A program made the position numbers and the translations under genes. Under the pieces are notes generated by a model. It had not been told where the DNA came from and searched no databases. It was given only the letters and a program-made list of their open reading frames with translations. From positions 1-64,000 of the forward strand of contig WYBB01000010.1 of NCBI GenBank assembly GCA_011526585.1: a stretch of 64,000 nt of DNA, written 5' to 3'. The stretch comes from Deltaproteobacteria bacterium (GTDB taxonomy: Bacteria > Myxococcota_A > UBA9042 > PHBI01). Shown here piece by piece: positions 45,286 through 54,689 of the stretch. Position 1 is the first letter of the stretch, and every line of letters starts with the position of its first letter.

Positions 45286-48200
45286 TAGGGTGCGCGCCGA
45301 TCGCGCTCACAGGTCGCGGTGTGCTCCGTGTCACCGCGCCACACGCGGAAGGTGCCCTCGTCGTAGGGCGAGAGCTCGAAGCCGTCGATCCCCAGCGTGT
45401 CGGCGATCCCCGGATTCACGACCACGCGCGTGCCGCTCGCGGAGAAGCTGCGCTCGGCGAGGTTGGTCCACTGCACGAGCCAGCTGCTGAGCGAGACGTC
45501 GAGCCCGGGCGGCGCCTCCTTGAAGTCGATCACGACCTTGTAGATGAACGGCTCCTCCGAGAACGGGAAGAGCTCGCGCAGCGGCGCCTCGGTGTAGACG
45601 CGGTAGACGCGCAGATCGGCCCAGGGTGAGTCGCAGCGTTCGGCGACCAGGCTCCGCGCCGCGGTGCGCAGATCGATCGGCAGATAACGCGCGAGCGGCA
45701 GCGCCGAGCCGCTCCACGGATCGCCGACCGCCTCCGCGATCTTGACGATCTGATCGAGCACACGCGCCTGCCGCCAGATGATGCGCGCCGGCCGCACCTC
45801 GCCAGAGGCCATCGCCGGCCAGCCCGCCTCGACGTACTTCAGCTCGTAGTCGAGCACGATCGTGCGCGGCCGCTCCGACCCGGGCCGCTCGGCGCCCTGC
45901 GCCGCGAGCCAGCGCGCCGCGTGCTCGTCGGCCTGCGCGTAGAGCGTCAGGAGCTCGTCATCGCTGAAGAGCCATTCATCCACGTCAGCCACGGTCGAGC
46001 GCTGCACGCGCACGATCTCCGGCGCGCCGTCGCCGACGACGTGCACCTCGTCGATCTCCGGCAGCTCGAGCGTGCCGCCGGGGTTGGTCACCGGCAAGGC
46101 GCCCTTTTGCACGTTGACGACCAGGCGCCGGGTCGGCGGGCTCAGGTAGTCGCTCACCCAGAAGGTCATGACCGCGTTGGCGCGCTCTTTGGAGTCGTCG
46201 AAGCGCGCGTGCACCGTGACGCCCATGTTGCCCTCGAAGTGATCGATGCGCCCGGCGCGCCGCTCCTCGAAGGCCTGAAAGCCCCAGTACGAGGCCCAGG
46301 TCTGCTTGATCGCGTGCTCGATCGTGCGCACGCGATCGGAGGGGTCGGCGAGCTCGGAGGGATAGAGGAAGCCGGTGTTCGACACGTAGAGACCGGCGCC
46401 GTTGAAGCCGGGCACGTCCTCGGCGGTCGACGAGGAGCGGAAGCGCAGGCCCTGCGTCCTGGCGAGGAAGCCGAAGCGCGCGGCGAGCGCGGCGCGCAGA
46501 TCGCGCAGCGTCTCGTAGGCGAGCGGCTTGTCGGTGATCATGCGCTTGACGCCGCCGCGCGCGATGATCTCCGCGATGGCGTCGTCGGTGTGGCGCGCGT
46601 GCACCGCCTCGATGAAGCCGAGCGCGATGGGGTCGTCGGCGTTGTCCGCGAGGAAGCTCTCTTCGCCCTCGAGCACGATGAAGCGCAGGCGCGCGTCGGC
46701 GCGAAACTCCGAGTCGGCCACGGCTTCGCGGATGAGCGGCAGGAGCTCGGCCTGGTGCGCGACGAAAGGCTTGATGGTGATCCCGAGCGGCGCGTCGGGC
46801 GTCTCGATCGCCGGCACCTCCAGAAACGAAAGGAACCCGGCCGACTTGCCGCCGGCGAGCGGCACCAGCGCGGCCATGGCGTCGATCCCCCCTTCGCTGA
46901 GGCTCACCGTCAGGGGCGCGGAGGCGAGATCGGGGACCTGCGGCACGTGGCGCAGCGGCGGCGCCAGGCGCCCGACGTAGAAGGCGTAGTCGTCGGGGTC
47001 GAGCGGCTGCCAGCGCACGCCGCGCTCGGCGCTCACCTCGACGGCGACCGGCTGCCCGTTCCAGTCCCACTGCACGAGCTGGCCCCACGAGAGGATCCCG
47101 CCGACGTGCGCGTTGGGCGTGCCGCGCGACTTGGCGAGGAGGTTGACGTGCGCGAGCGCCGTCTGCGGCACGGCGCTGATGATCGCGCGGCTCGGCGGGA
47201 TGTCGTCGGGCACGCGCGGCAGGATGGCGATCTCGTCGTCGCGCAGATCGTTGGGGCCGAAGTCGGGTGCGAGGATCCGGACGCGGCCGGCGGCGATGCC
47301 CTCGTTGTAGACCTCGACCGCGCCGGCGACGACGAGGTCGTCGTAGGTCAGCGCGCGGAGGCCTAGCGGGTGGCCGCTCTGGCGGAGCTGCATGACGAGG
47401 TTCTCCTGCGGCGCCGAGCGCGCGATCCAGCGGAGCTCCGAGGCGATCTCGGGCGGCAGCCGGGCGGCGAGCACGGCGAAGACGCGCTCGAGGTAGGCGA
47501 CCGGCGCGGCGTCGGAGAACTCGAGCTCGACCCCCCAGACCTCGCCCGGGAAGGTGCGCTCGGGGTGGGGCGCGAAGTGCACGATCGAGCCGAGGCCGAA
47601 GAAGCGCGCGGCGAGCTGCTCCTGCAGCGCGGCCAGGGCGTAGAAGCGCGGCGAGTAGAGGCGGCCGGCGAAGGTACCGCTGTCGAGGAACTCGAGGTCG
47701 AGCGGCAGCGTGGTCTGGCCGGCGAAGGCCTGGTAGACGGCGGCGATGCTGTCGAAGCTCAGGCCCTGGACCGGCGGATCGGGGAGGTGCGGGATCGGCT
47801 GGCCGTTGAGCAGGCGAAACCAGTACCACTCGTCGTGCAGGCGATAGAAGGCGTTGTCGGCGAAGCGCACGGTCGCGTCGGCCGCGCCGCCGCGGTTGAT
47901 GTCGACGATGACGTACTTCAGGACGACCGGGTCGTGCGGGAACGCGCCGGCGTACGTGAAGAAGCAGGCGGCCGACGGCACGCGCGCGATGGTGTGGTCG
48001 TCGAAGGCGGGATCCCCGGGCTCGAAGTCGCAGGCCGTCGTGACCTCGCCGTCGGCCGTGTCGGCCGTATCGGGCGTGTCGCTCGTGTCGCTCGTGTCGC
48101 TCGTATCGGGCGTGTCCGCTGTATCGACGGTATCCGCCGTGTCGCTCGTGTCGAGCGTGTCGGCGGTATCGCCGCCGTCGGGACCGACCTCGGCCGTGTC

Positions 48201-48386
48201 GTCGAGGCTGTCCGCCGTCTCGGTGGATCCGTCGACCTCGATCGGGTCGTCCGAGTCGCCGTCGGGCGTGACCTCGCTGTCGCCGTCGACGAGCTCGAGG
48301 GTGTCGGTCGGCGCGGTGTCGTCACCGCAGGCCGACGCCGCCACGATGGCGGCGAACATGATGAGCGGGAACCAGAGAGCGCGCAT
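45243..48386 (-). CDS. Lipoprotein with phosphoenolpyruvate-synthase-like (PPDK N-terminal) domain
   Basis: A 1047-residue protein. MRALWFPLIMFAAIVAASAC gives a lipoprotein signal (lipobox ASAC), followed by a long Asp/Thr stalk (~25-115, repeated TADT/TSDT). The body includes a domain (~120-480) of unknown type and then sequences typical of the pyruvate/phosphate dikinase ATP-grasp domain: VPLAGGKSAGFLSFL, LRFRSSSTAEDVPGFNGAGL near residue 647, IEHAIKQTWASYWGFQAFEE and MGVTVHARFDD. In PEP synthase this domain binds ATP and phosphorylates a His domain. Here no phospho-His or PEP-binding domain is visible, and the location is extracytoplasmic, where ATP is scarce. It may have been recruited for another ligand or be inactive. 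Similar lipoproteins exist in other Myxococcota as 'PEP/pyruvate-binding domain' proteins. Confidence 0.85.
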   Translation of the reverse strand: MRALWFPLIMFAAIVAASACGDDTAPTDTLELVDGDSEVTPDGDSDDPIEVDGSTETADSLDDTAEVGPDGGDTADTLDTSDTADTVDTADTPDTSDTSDTSDTPDTADTADGEVTTACDFEPGDPAFDDHTIARVPSAACFFTYAGAFPHDPVVLKYVIVDINRGGAADATVRFADNAFYRLHDEWYWFRLLNGQPIPHLPDPPVQGLSFDSIAAVYQAFAGQTTLPLDLEFLDSGTFAGRLYSPRFYALAALQEQLAARFFGLGSIVHFAPHPERTFPGEVWGVELEFSDAAPVAYLERVFAVLAARLPPEIASELRWIARSAPQENLVMQLRQSGHPLGLRALTYDDLVVAGAVEVYNEGIAAGRVRILAPDFGPNDLRDDEIAILPRVPDDIPPSRAIISAVPQTALAHVNLLAKSRGTPNAHVGGILSWGQLVQWDWNGQPVAVEVSAERGVRWQPLDPDDYAFYVGRLAPPLRHVPQVPDLASAPLTVSLSEGGIDAMAALVPLAGGKSAGFLSFLEVPAIETPDAPLGITIKPFVAHQAELLPLIREAVADSEFRADARLRFIVLEGEESFLADNADDPIALGFIEAVHARHTDDAIAEIIARGGVKRMITDKPLAYETLRDLRAALAARFGFLARTQGLRFRSSSTAEDVPGFNGAGLYVSNTGFLYPSELADPSDRVRTIEHAIKQTWASYWGFQAFEERRAGRIDHFEGNMGVTVHARFDDSKERANAVMTFWVSDYLSPPTRRLVVNVQKGALPVTNPGGTLELPEIDEVHVVGDGAPEIVRVQRSTVADVDEWLFSDDELLTLYAQADEHAARWLAAQGAERPGSERPRTIVLDYELKYVEAGWPAMASGEVRPARIIWRQARVLDQIVKIAEAVGDPWSGSALPLARYLPIDLRTAARSLVAERCDSPWADLRVYRVYTEAPLRELFPFSEEPFIYKVVIDFKEAPPGLDVSLSSWLVQWTNLAERSFSASGTRVVVNPGIADTLGIDGFELSPYDEGTFRVWRGDTEHTATCERDRRAPYQSPAEFLRGLMPP
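48051..48174 (-). repeat. 9-base periodic Asp-Thr repeat in lipoprotein gene
   Basis: Codons for T-(S/A/P/V)-D-T repeated about 13 times encode the stalk of the PEP-synthase-like lipoprotein. The 3-codon period is imperfect at the base level, with TCG/TCC/GAC/ACG variants. Confidence 0.7.
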
Positions 48387-48491
48387 GGCGTCACCCTCAG
48401 AGCAAATCCCGCACCAGCACGCCAGCGGATCGATGCGTCCGGCCCGGAGCGGGTGAGCGCGCGCTCATGCGACGCGCCGGTCCTTGTCGCC

Positions 48492-48512
48492 GTGTGGTGA
48501 TCCTCACCACAC
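48492..48512. terminator. Strong hairpin between small gene and lipoprotein gene
   Basis: A perfect inverted repeat, GTGTGGTGA (48492-48500), TCC, TCACCACAC (48504-48512), lies ten bases after the stop of the minus-strand small gene and 105 bases before the lipoprotein start. It is not followed by a T-tract, so it is either a non-canonical terminator for the small gene or an operator for the lipoprotein gene. Confidence 0.5.
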
Positions 48513-48521
48513 CCGTGACGC

Positions 48522-48827
48522 TCAAGACGCCATCGACACGCGCAGCGGCGCGATCGGCAGACCGGCGGCGCGCGCCATCCCGGCGCCGTGGTGCGCGCAG
48601 ATCCAGGCGACGAAGTGCTGGAGCTCGCCCTGACAGAGCTCGCGGCGCACACGCTCGGTCACTCGCCGGAGCTCGGCCGCGTCTTCGATCCGGCGCCAGC
48701 GCTCGGCCTCGCGCAGCACGAGCTCGCTGAAGAGCAGGCGGCGCGGTGCGAGCACCAGCGTCTCACGGCTGTCTTCGTGCTTCTTCTCGGTGATGCGCTC
48801 GGCGACTTCGCTGCGGCAGCGGATCAT
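48522..48827 (-). CDS. Small unknown protein behind a sigma-54 promoter
   Basis: A 101-residue protein beginning MIRCRSEVAERITEKKHEDS. The ATG at 48827 has GGAGG six bases upstream, which decides the start although the frame is open further back. I do not recognise the family. It is strongly helical and charged (LVLREAERWRRIEDAAELRR, VTERVRRELC), with two Cys and two His residues close together near CQGELQHFVAWICAHHGAG, so a metal or redox site is possible. There is no signal peptide. A near-consensus -24/-12 promoter lies 36 bases upstream and a hairpin follows the stop, so it is a free-standing, probably tightly regulated transcription unit. Confidence 0.72.
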   Translation of the reverse strand: MIRCRSEVAERITEKKHEDSRETLVLAPRRLLFSELVLREAERWRRIEDAAELRRVTERVRRELCQGELQHFVAWICAHHGAGMARAAGLPIAPLRVSMAS

Positions 48828-48862
48828 GACGGACCTCCAAAGGGGCGACCACGCCTTACAAT

Positions 48863-48879
48863 GGCAATCTGCGTGCCAA
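48863..48879 (-). promoter_or_regulatory. Sigma-54 (RpoN) -24/-12 promoter
   Basis: On the minus strand the sequence TTGGCACGCAGATTGCC matches the sigma-54 consensus TGGCACG-N4-TTGC(A/T) at all positions but the last, with GG and GC exactly ten bases apart. Transcription should begin near 48853, about 26 bases before the ATG of the small gene at 48827. Activation would need an NtrC-type protein such as the one at 57321-58655. Confidence 0.7.
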
Positions 48880-49050
48880 CCCGGCAATGTCCACGCAACA
48901 CCATGATATCCATGGCTATTAGTGTGCGATTCCGGTACCCGCGGGTGGGGTCCAGGGGCCTCAGCGCGCAATCTGCGACGCCGCGAGCGCCCGGTGGGTG
49001 GGGCCAGCGGACCCCAGGCGGCATCGTCCCGCGCGCCGTTTGCGGGTCGG

Positions 49051-50252
49051 CTACTCCTGGCGCAACGCCTCGACCGGGTCCATGCGCGCCGCGCGCCGCG
49101 CCGGACCCACGCCGAAGAGCAGGCCGACGGCGATCGAGACGCAGAGCGAGAGCATGATCGCGTAGCTCGGCACGATGGTCGGCCAGCCGCCGAGCTTGGC
49201 GATGAGCGCCGCGGCGCCGAAGCCGAGGCCGAGCCCGAGGAGGCCGCCGAAGAGCGAGACCACCACCGACTCGACCAGGAACTGCAGGAGCACATCGCGG
49301 CGGCGCGCGCCGACGGCCATGCGCACGCCGATCTCGCGCGTGCGCTCACGCACCGAGACCAACATGATGTTCATGATGCCGATGCCGCCGACGAGCAGCG
49401 AGACCGCCGCCACGCTGCCGAGCAGCGCGGTGAAGGTGCCGGTGATCGCGCCGAGCGTCGCCAACATCTCGGTTTGAGACCGGATCTGGAAGTCGTCCTC
49501 CTCGTCGTCGCGCAGCTCGTGGCGCAACCTCAGGAGCTGGGCTGTCGCAGCTTGCACCGCAGCCATCTCCTCCTCGGTCATGACGGCGATGCCGATGCTC
49601 GAGACGCGGTCCTGACCGAAGAGCACGCCCTGGTGGGTGGTGATCGGCACGAGCACCATCTCGTCGGGAGACGTGAACCCCGAGTCGCCCTTTTCGGCGA
49701 GCACGCCGATGACGCGAAAGGCGATGCCCTTGATCTGCATGCGCTGACCGAGCGGGCTCTCGTTCGGGAAGAGGGTCTCGGCGATGCGCGTGCCGATGAT
49801 GGCAACGCGCTGGCGCTCGCGGATGTCGAGCTCGGTGAAGCCGAGGCCCTGCCCGAGCTCGAGCGCGCGCACCTGGAGGTAGTCGGGCATGACGCCCATG
49901 ATCTGCGCGCTCTGGTTCTGCTCGCGGTAGCGCACCTGGGCGTTGCCGCCGACCTCGGGCGAGACCGCGAGCACGCCGGGGATCTGGCGCAGCGCCTCGG
50001 CGTCGCCGAGCGTCAGGGTCTGAACCGAGCCGGAGCGCACGCCGCCCGAGCGCCCTGACTCGGGTCGCACCGTCAGCAGGTTCGAGCCGAGCGAGCGGAT
50101 GCGCCCCTCGACCTGGTCCTTGGCGCCCTCGCCGACCGAGAGCACGGCGACGACGGCGGCGACGCCGATCACCATGCCGAGGCCGGTCAGCGCGGTGCGC
50201 ATGCGGTTCGAGCTGAGCGAGCGCCACGCGGTGCGCACGGTCTCACCGATCA

Positions 50253-50256
<4 letters not shown>
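49051..50256 (-). CDS. macB: MacB-type ABC transporter permease
   Basis: A 401-residue inner-membrane protein with the MacB/FtsX layout: N-terminal transmembrane helix (TALTGLGMVIGVAAVVAVLSVG), a large periplasmic domain (~55-270, GGNAQVRYREQN, VIGVLAEKGDSG) and three C-terminal helices (AVSLLVGGIGIMNIMLVSV, VSLFGGLLGLGLGFGAAALI, LSLCVSIAVGLLFGVGPARRAA). The cytoplasmic motif RERTREIGVRMAVGA and the terminal PARRAARMDPVEALRQE are typical. In most enteric MacB proteins ATPase and permease are fused; here they are separate genes with a four-base overlap (ATGA). It couples ATP hydrolysis to mechanotransmission through the MacA/TolC partners encoded directly upstream. The substrate could be a peptide, macrolide or lipoprotein-like molecule. 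Confidence 0.93.
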
Positions 50257-51050
<794 letters not shown>

Positions 51051-51064
51051 GTCCTGCCCTCCCC

Positions 51065-52288
51065 TCACATGCGCATGCGCGGTCCGCGGCTGCCGCGACC
51101 GCCCATCGGGATGAGCCCACCGCTTGGCGCGTTGCCGCCGGTCGCCCGGGCCGTCGCGCCGATCGCCTGGATCGGCGTGCCCTCGTCGAGCCCCTCGAGG
51201 ATCACGATGCGCTGGCCGTCGGTGGCGCCGGTCTTGACGGCCTGCTCGCTCCCGTCGGCCAGCCGCACGAAGCGCTCGGCGCCGCGGCTGACGATCGCGG
51301 TCAGCGGCACGAAGATCGCGCCCTCGATCTGGCGGGTGATGATCTCGAGGTCGGCGCTCATGCCCGAGCGCAAGAGCTCGCGGTCCTTGTCGGTCACGCG
51401 GATCTCGACGTCGAAGGTGACGACGTTGGAGACGTTCTGGCCGAGCGGCGCGACCGCCTCGACCACGCCCTCGAAGACGCGATCCGGGTAGGCGTCGACG
51501 CGGATCTGCACGGGCTGGTCCTTTTGGACCTTGCTCACCTGGGCCTCGTCGATCTGGGCGACGACGCGCAGGTCGTCGAGCGCGCCGAGGGTGAGCGCGG
51601 CGGTGCCGCCGCTGACGTTGGTGATGCCCGAGGCGACGATCGTGCCCTTCTCGACGTTGAGCGCCAGCACCGTACCGGCGAACGGCGCGACGATGCGGGT
51701 GTAGGCGAGGTTGAGCTCGGCGACCTGCACCTCGAGCTCGGCGGTCTTGATCTGCGCCTCCATCGAGGTGATCTCGGCCAGGCGCTGCTGCACGGTGGCC
51801 GAGGCGATGCGCGCCTGGTTGGTGGCGGTGCGGCGCGCGGTGTCGGAGATGACCCCGAGCTCGGCGCCCTTGTCGTTCAAGTCCTTGTCGGCCTTGGCGT
51901 CGGCGGCCTGATAGCGCGCGATGGTCAGCGAGGCCTTGGCCTGGGTGAGCTGGGCGTTCAAGCGCTCGAGCGCGGCGGCGGCCTTGAGCACGGTGCGCTC
52001 GGCCTCGGTCGGATCGAGGCGGAAGAGGAGGTCACCCTCGGCGACGCGCTGGCCCTCGGTGACGAGGACCTCGATGACCTCGCCCGAGGTGCGCGACTTC
52101 ACGTCGACCTGGCGCACCGGCACGATCGTGCCCGAGGCGGCGGCGGTCTCGGTGAGCGAGCCGCGCTGGGCGCGCACCGTGCGGGCCTTGCTCGGCTCCG
52201 AGGCGGCGCCGGCGGTGCCGAGGAAGTAGGCGGCGACGCCGCCGATGACGCCGAGCATGGCGACGGGGATGAGGACGCGGGCTTTCAT
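51065..52288 (-). CDS. macA: Periplasmic adaptor (MacA/HlyD family)
   Basis: A 407-residue membrane-fusion protein. N-terminal signal anchor MKARVLIPVAMLGVIGGVAA leads to the periplasmic part. The biotinyl-lipoyl half motifs are SGTIVPVRQVDVKSRTSGEV and VAPFAGTVLALNVEKGT, flanking a long alpha-helical hairpin (AAAALERLNAQLTQAKASL to LEVQVAELNLAY). The beta-barrel and membrane-proximal domains follow (VQIRVDAYPDRVFEGVVEAV, GAIFVPLTAIV). The C-terminus is Gly/Met/Arg-rich. It bridges the ABC transporter to the TolC-like channel. Its ATG overlaps the stop of the TolC-like gene (ATGA), making a four-gene operon. Confidence 0.94.
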   Translation of the reverse strand: MKARVLIPVAMLGVIGGVAAYFLGTAGAASEPSKARTVRAQRGSLTETAAASGTIVPVRQVDVKSRTSGEVIEVLVTEGQRVAEGDLLFRLDPTEAERTVLKAAAALERLNAQLTQAKASLTIARYQAADAKADKDLNDKGAELGVISDTARRTATNQARIASATVQQRLAEITSMEAQIKTAELEVQVAELNLAYTRIVAPFAGTVLALNVEKGTIVASGITNVSGGTAALTLGALDDLRVVAQIDEAQVSKVQKDQPVQIRVDAYPDRVFEGVVEAVAPLGQNVSNVVTFDVEIRVTDKDRELLRSGMSADLEIITRQIEGAIFVPLTAIVSRGAERFVRLADGSEQAVKTGATDGQRIVILEGLDEGTPIQAIGATARATGGNAPSGGLIPMGGRGSRGPRMRM

Positions 52289-53820
52289 CGCGGGTTCTCC
52301 GTCCGGGTGGAGGGGTTCGGGGTCGGGATGGTCAGGGCGAGGCGCGTGAGGAGCTGGCCGCTGACGTGGTCGAGCTCGAGCGCGGCCAGGGCGACGTCGG
52401 CCTCGGCGCGCAGGCGGGCGAGCTCGGCCTCGCGCTGGGCCTGCTGCGCGGAGATCACCTCGGAGACGAGGGCGGTGCCGAGCTTCAGGCGCTGGTCTTC
52501 CTTGTCCGCGAGCTCGGCGGCGAAGGAGGCGGTCACGGCCGCCGCGCGCGCGGCGTCCTGCAGCGTGGTGAGCGAGCGGTGCAGCGTGGCGACCTCGGCG
52601 GCGAGGGTCTCGCTCCGCGCCTGCAGGCGGAGCTCGGCGGCGCGCTTGTCGGCGCGCGCTTGCGCGAGCTCGGCGTCGGCGCTCGACTCGGACAGCGGCA
52701 GCTCGAAGTCGAGGCCGACGAGCGCGAGGAAGGCCGGGCGCCCGCCGGGCAGCGCCAGGCCGGTCGGCGGGCCCTCGGTCCAGAGACCGCCGGCGCCGAC
52801 GCTGGCCCACAGATCGAGGCGCGGCTCGGCGCGATCGGCGGCGAGCGCCACGCGCTCGCGTGCGAGCTCGATCTGCAGCTCGAGCTGCAGGATGGCGGTT
52901 GAGCCGTCGGCGGCCAGCGCGATCAGGTCCTCGAGCGCGGGCGCGGTGGCAGGCGCGGCGGGTACGCCCACGGCGGACAAGGTCGCGGCCTCGCGCATCG
53001 AGACGCCGAGGTGGCGGGCGAGCGCGAACTGGCGCTCGGCGAGGAGGGCCTCGGCGGCGACGAGGCCCTGGCGGGCGGCGGCCTCCTGCGAGGCGAGGCG
53101 GAGCACGTCGGTCCGGGGCGCGGTGCCGAGGCCGGCGCGCGCCTCGACGTCGGCGAGCTGGCGCGCCGTGAGCGCGAGGGAGGCGCGCTCGACGGCCAGC
53201 GCCTGCTCGGCGAGCCAGAGGTTCCAGTAGGCGCGCATCACCTCGAGCGCGACCGACGAGGCGCTCTCGTCCTTGGCGAGCTGCGCGAGGCGCTCTTGCG
53301 TCCTCGCCTGGCGCATGGCGGCGAGCACGCTGTCGGTGCCGCCGCCGCGCAGGAGCGGCTGGGTGATGTCGAACGAGAGATCGGCCGAGATCGTCGGGCC
53401 GAGCACGATCTCGTTGGCGGTGCCGACGTCCTGGTTGACGCGCTGCCAGCGAGAGCGGGCGTCGAGACCGATCTGGATCACGGTGCCGATCTCGGTCGTG
53501 CGGCTTACGCCGACGCTGCCGCCCACCGTCTGGGTCGAGTTGAGCGTCGCGCCTTCGGAGGTGTCGGCGAACTGCTCGGCGTACTGTCCCTGCAGGCTGG
53601 CGCGCAGGACCCAGTCGCGCGCGCGGTCGGCGCCGAGCACGCCGAGGCGGGCGCTCTCGAGCTCGGCCAGGGCGGCGCGCAGCTCGGGGCTGCGGTCGAC
53701 GGCGCGCGCGAGCGCCTCCTCGGGAGTGAGCGGCGCAGCCAGCGCCGTCCTGCCGGCGAGAGTCCCGGCGCCGAGCACGGCAGCGAGGGAGAGCGATTCG
53801 ATGAGGCGTCGCAGTGTCAT
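52285..53820 (-). CDS. tolC: TolC-like outer-membrane efflux protein
   Basis: A 511-residue outer-membrane channel. The signal peptide is MTLRRLIESLSLAAVLGAGT with cleavage after GRTALA. Two TolC repeats of long amphipathic helices follow (LTPEEALARAVDRSPELRAA with LAELESARLG, and the later AELAQARADKRAAELRLQAR). Beta-strand segments are SVGVSRTTEIGTVIQIGLDA and LDLWASVGAGGLW. It forms the trimeric exit duct for the MacA-MacB-type exporter encoded next in the operon. It is the first gene of the operon and is divergent from the response regulator gene over 167 bases, which include a candidate regulator-binding direct repeat at 53859-53874. ATG 53820 was chosen at the signal peptide. Confidence 0.93.
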   Translation of the reverse strand: MTLRRLIESLSLAAVLGAGTLAGRTALAAPLTPEEALARAVDRSPELRAALAELESARLGVLGADRARDWVLRASLQGQYAEQFADTSEGATLNSTQTVGGSVGVSRTTEIGTVIQIGLDARSRWQRVNQDVGTANEIVLGPTISADLSFDITQPLLRGGGTDSVLAAMRQARTQERLAQLAKDESASSVALEVMRAYWNLWLAEQALAVERASLALTARQLADVEARAGLGTAPRTDVLRLASQEAAARQGLVAAEALLAERQFALARHLGVSMREAATLSAVGVPAAPATAPALEDLIALAADGSTAILQLELQIELARERVALAADRAEPRLDLWASVGAGGLWTEGPPTGLALPGGRPAFLALVGLDFELPLSESSADAELAQARADKRAAELRLQARSETLAAEVATLHRSLTTLQDAARAAAVTASFAAELADKEDQRLKLGTALVSEVISAQQAQREAELARLRAEADVALAALELDHVSGQLLTRLALTIPTPNPSTRTENPR

Positions 53821-53858
53821 GCCTGCATAGTCGCTCCAAGCGGCCAGAAAGTGCTTTG

Positions 53859-53874
53859 GGAAACGTAAGGAAAC
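53859..53874. promoter_or_regulatory. Candidate response-regulator direct repeat upstream of efflux operon
   Basis: GGAAAC (53859-53864) and GGAAAC (53869-53874) are exactly ten bases apart, the spacing of CpxR/OmpR-type tandem half-sites, with GTAA in between. The site is 39 bases before the tolC-like start and 114 bases before the regulator start, so it could control the efflux operon, the regulator, or both. It is a prediction only. Confidence 0.5.
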
Positions 53875-53987
53875 CTCTGGGGCGCGCACGTGGCCGCTTT
53901 CGCAATCTTGAGCTGCGACACCGATCCGGGGACGTACTATGGAACGAGCATGGCGCCGCGCATCAGGCGGCGCCCGAGGATGACGCC

Positions 53988-54689
53988 ATGGCCGACAACT
54001 CCCTCCTCCTGATCGACGACGACGTCGAGCTCACCGAGCTCCTGGCGGACTACTTCAAGGCGGAGGGCTTCGTCGTCACGGCGGTGCACGACGGGGCCGT
54101 CGGGCTCGAGCGCGCGCTCGCCGAGGACTTCGCGCTGGTCGTGCTCGACGTGATGCTGCCCGGCATGAACGGGCTCGAGGTGCTGCGTCGCCTGCGCGCG
54201 CACAAGCAGCTGCCGGTCGTGATGCTGACGGCGCGCGGCGACGACATCGACCGCATCGTCGGCCTCGAGATCGGCGCCGACGACTACCTGCCCAAGCCCT
54301 TCAACGCGCGCGAGCTGGTCGCGCGGATCCGCGCGGTGCTGCGCCGGAGCGAGGCGCGACGGGTCGCCGCCACACCCGAGGTGCAGACGCTCGTCGTCGG
54401 CGACCTCGAGCTGGTGCCGAGCTCGCTCGCGTGTCGCATCGGCGGCGAACCGGTGGCGCTCACCTCGGCGGAGTTCAGCCTGCTCGAGGTGCTGGTCAAG
54501 GCCGCGGGCAAGGTGGTCTCGCGCGACGAGCTCTCGGAGAAGGTGCTCGGCCGGCCGCTCTCGCCCTATGACCGGAGCCTCGACGTACACATCTCCAACC
54601 TGCGCAAGAAGCTCACGCGCGGCCCCAGCGGGGCCGAGCGCATCAAGACCGTGCGCGGCACCGGCTACCTCTACGCGGTCGACGCATGA
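53988..54689 (+). CDS. OmpR/CpxR-family response regulator
   Basis: A 233-residue regulator. The receiver domain has the acidic pocket LLLIDDDVEL, the phosphorylated Asp54 in VVLDVMLPGM, and the conserved MLTARGDDIDRIVGLEIGAD and KPFNARELVARI. The C-terminal winged helix (~130-233) shows VALTSAEFSLLEVLVKAAGK, SLDVHISNLRKKL and the wing IKTVRGTGYLYA. It is closest in style to CpxR/RstA, which respond to envelope stress. The ATG at 53988 overlaps a GAGGA-containing leader. The stop overlaps the kinase start (ATGA at 54686-54689). It is divergent from the efflux operon and is the natural candidate to control it. Confidence 0.93.
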   Translation: MADNSLLLIDDDVELTELLADYFKAEGFVVTAVHDGAVGLERALAEDFALVVLDVMLPGMNGLEVLRRLRAHKQLPVVMLTARGDDIDRIVGLEIGADDYLPKPFNARELVARIRAVLRRSEARRVAATPEVQTLVVGDLELVPSSLACRIGGEPVALTSAEFSLLEVLVKAAGKVVSRDELSEKVLGRPLSPYDRSLDVHISNLRKKLTRGPSGAERIKTVRGTGYLYAVDA

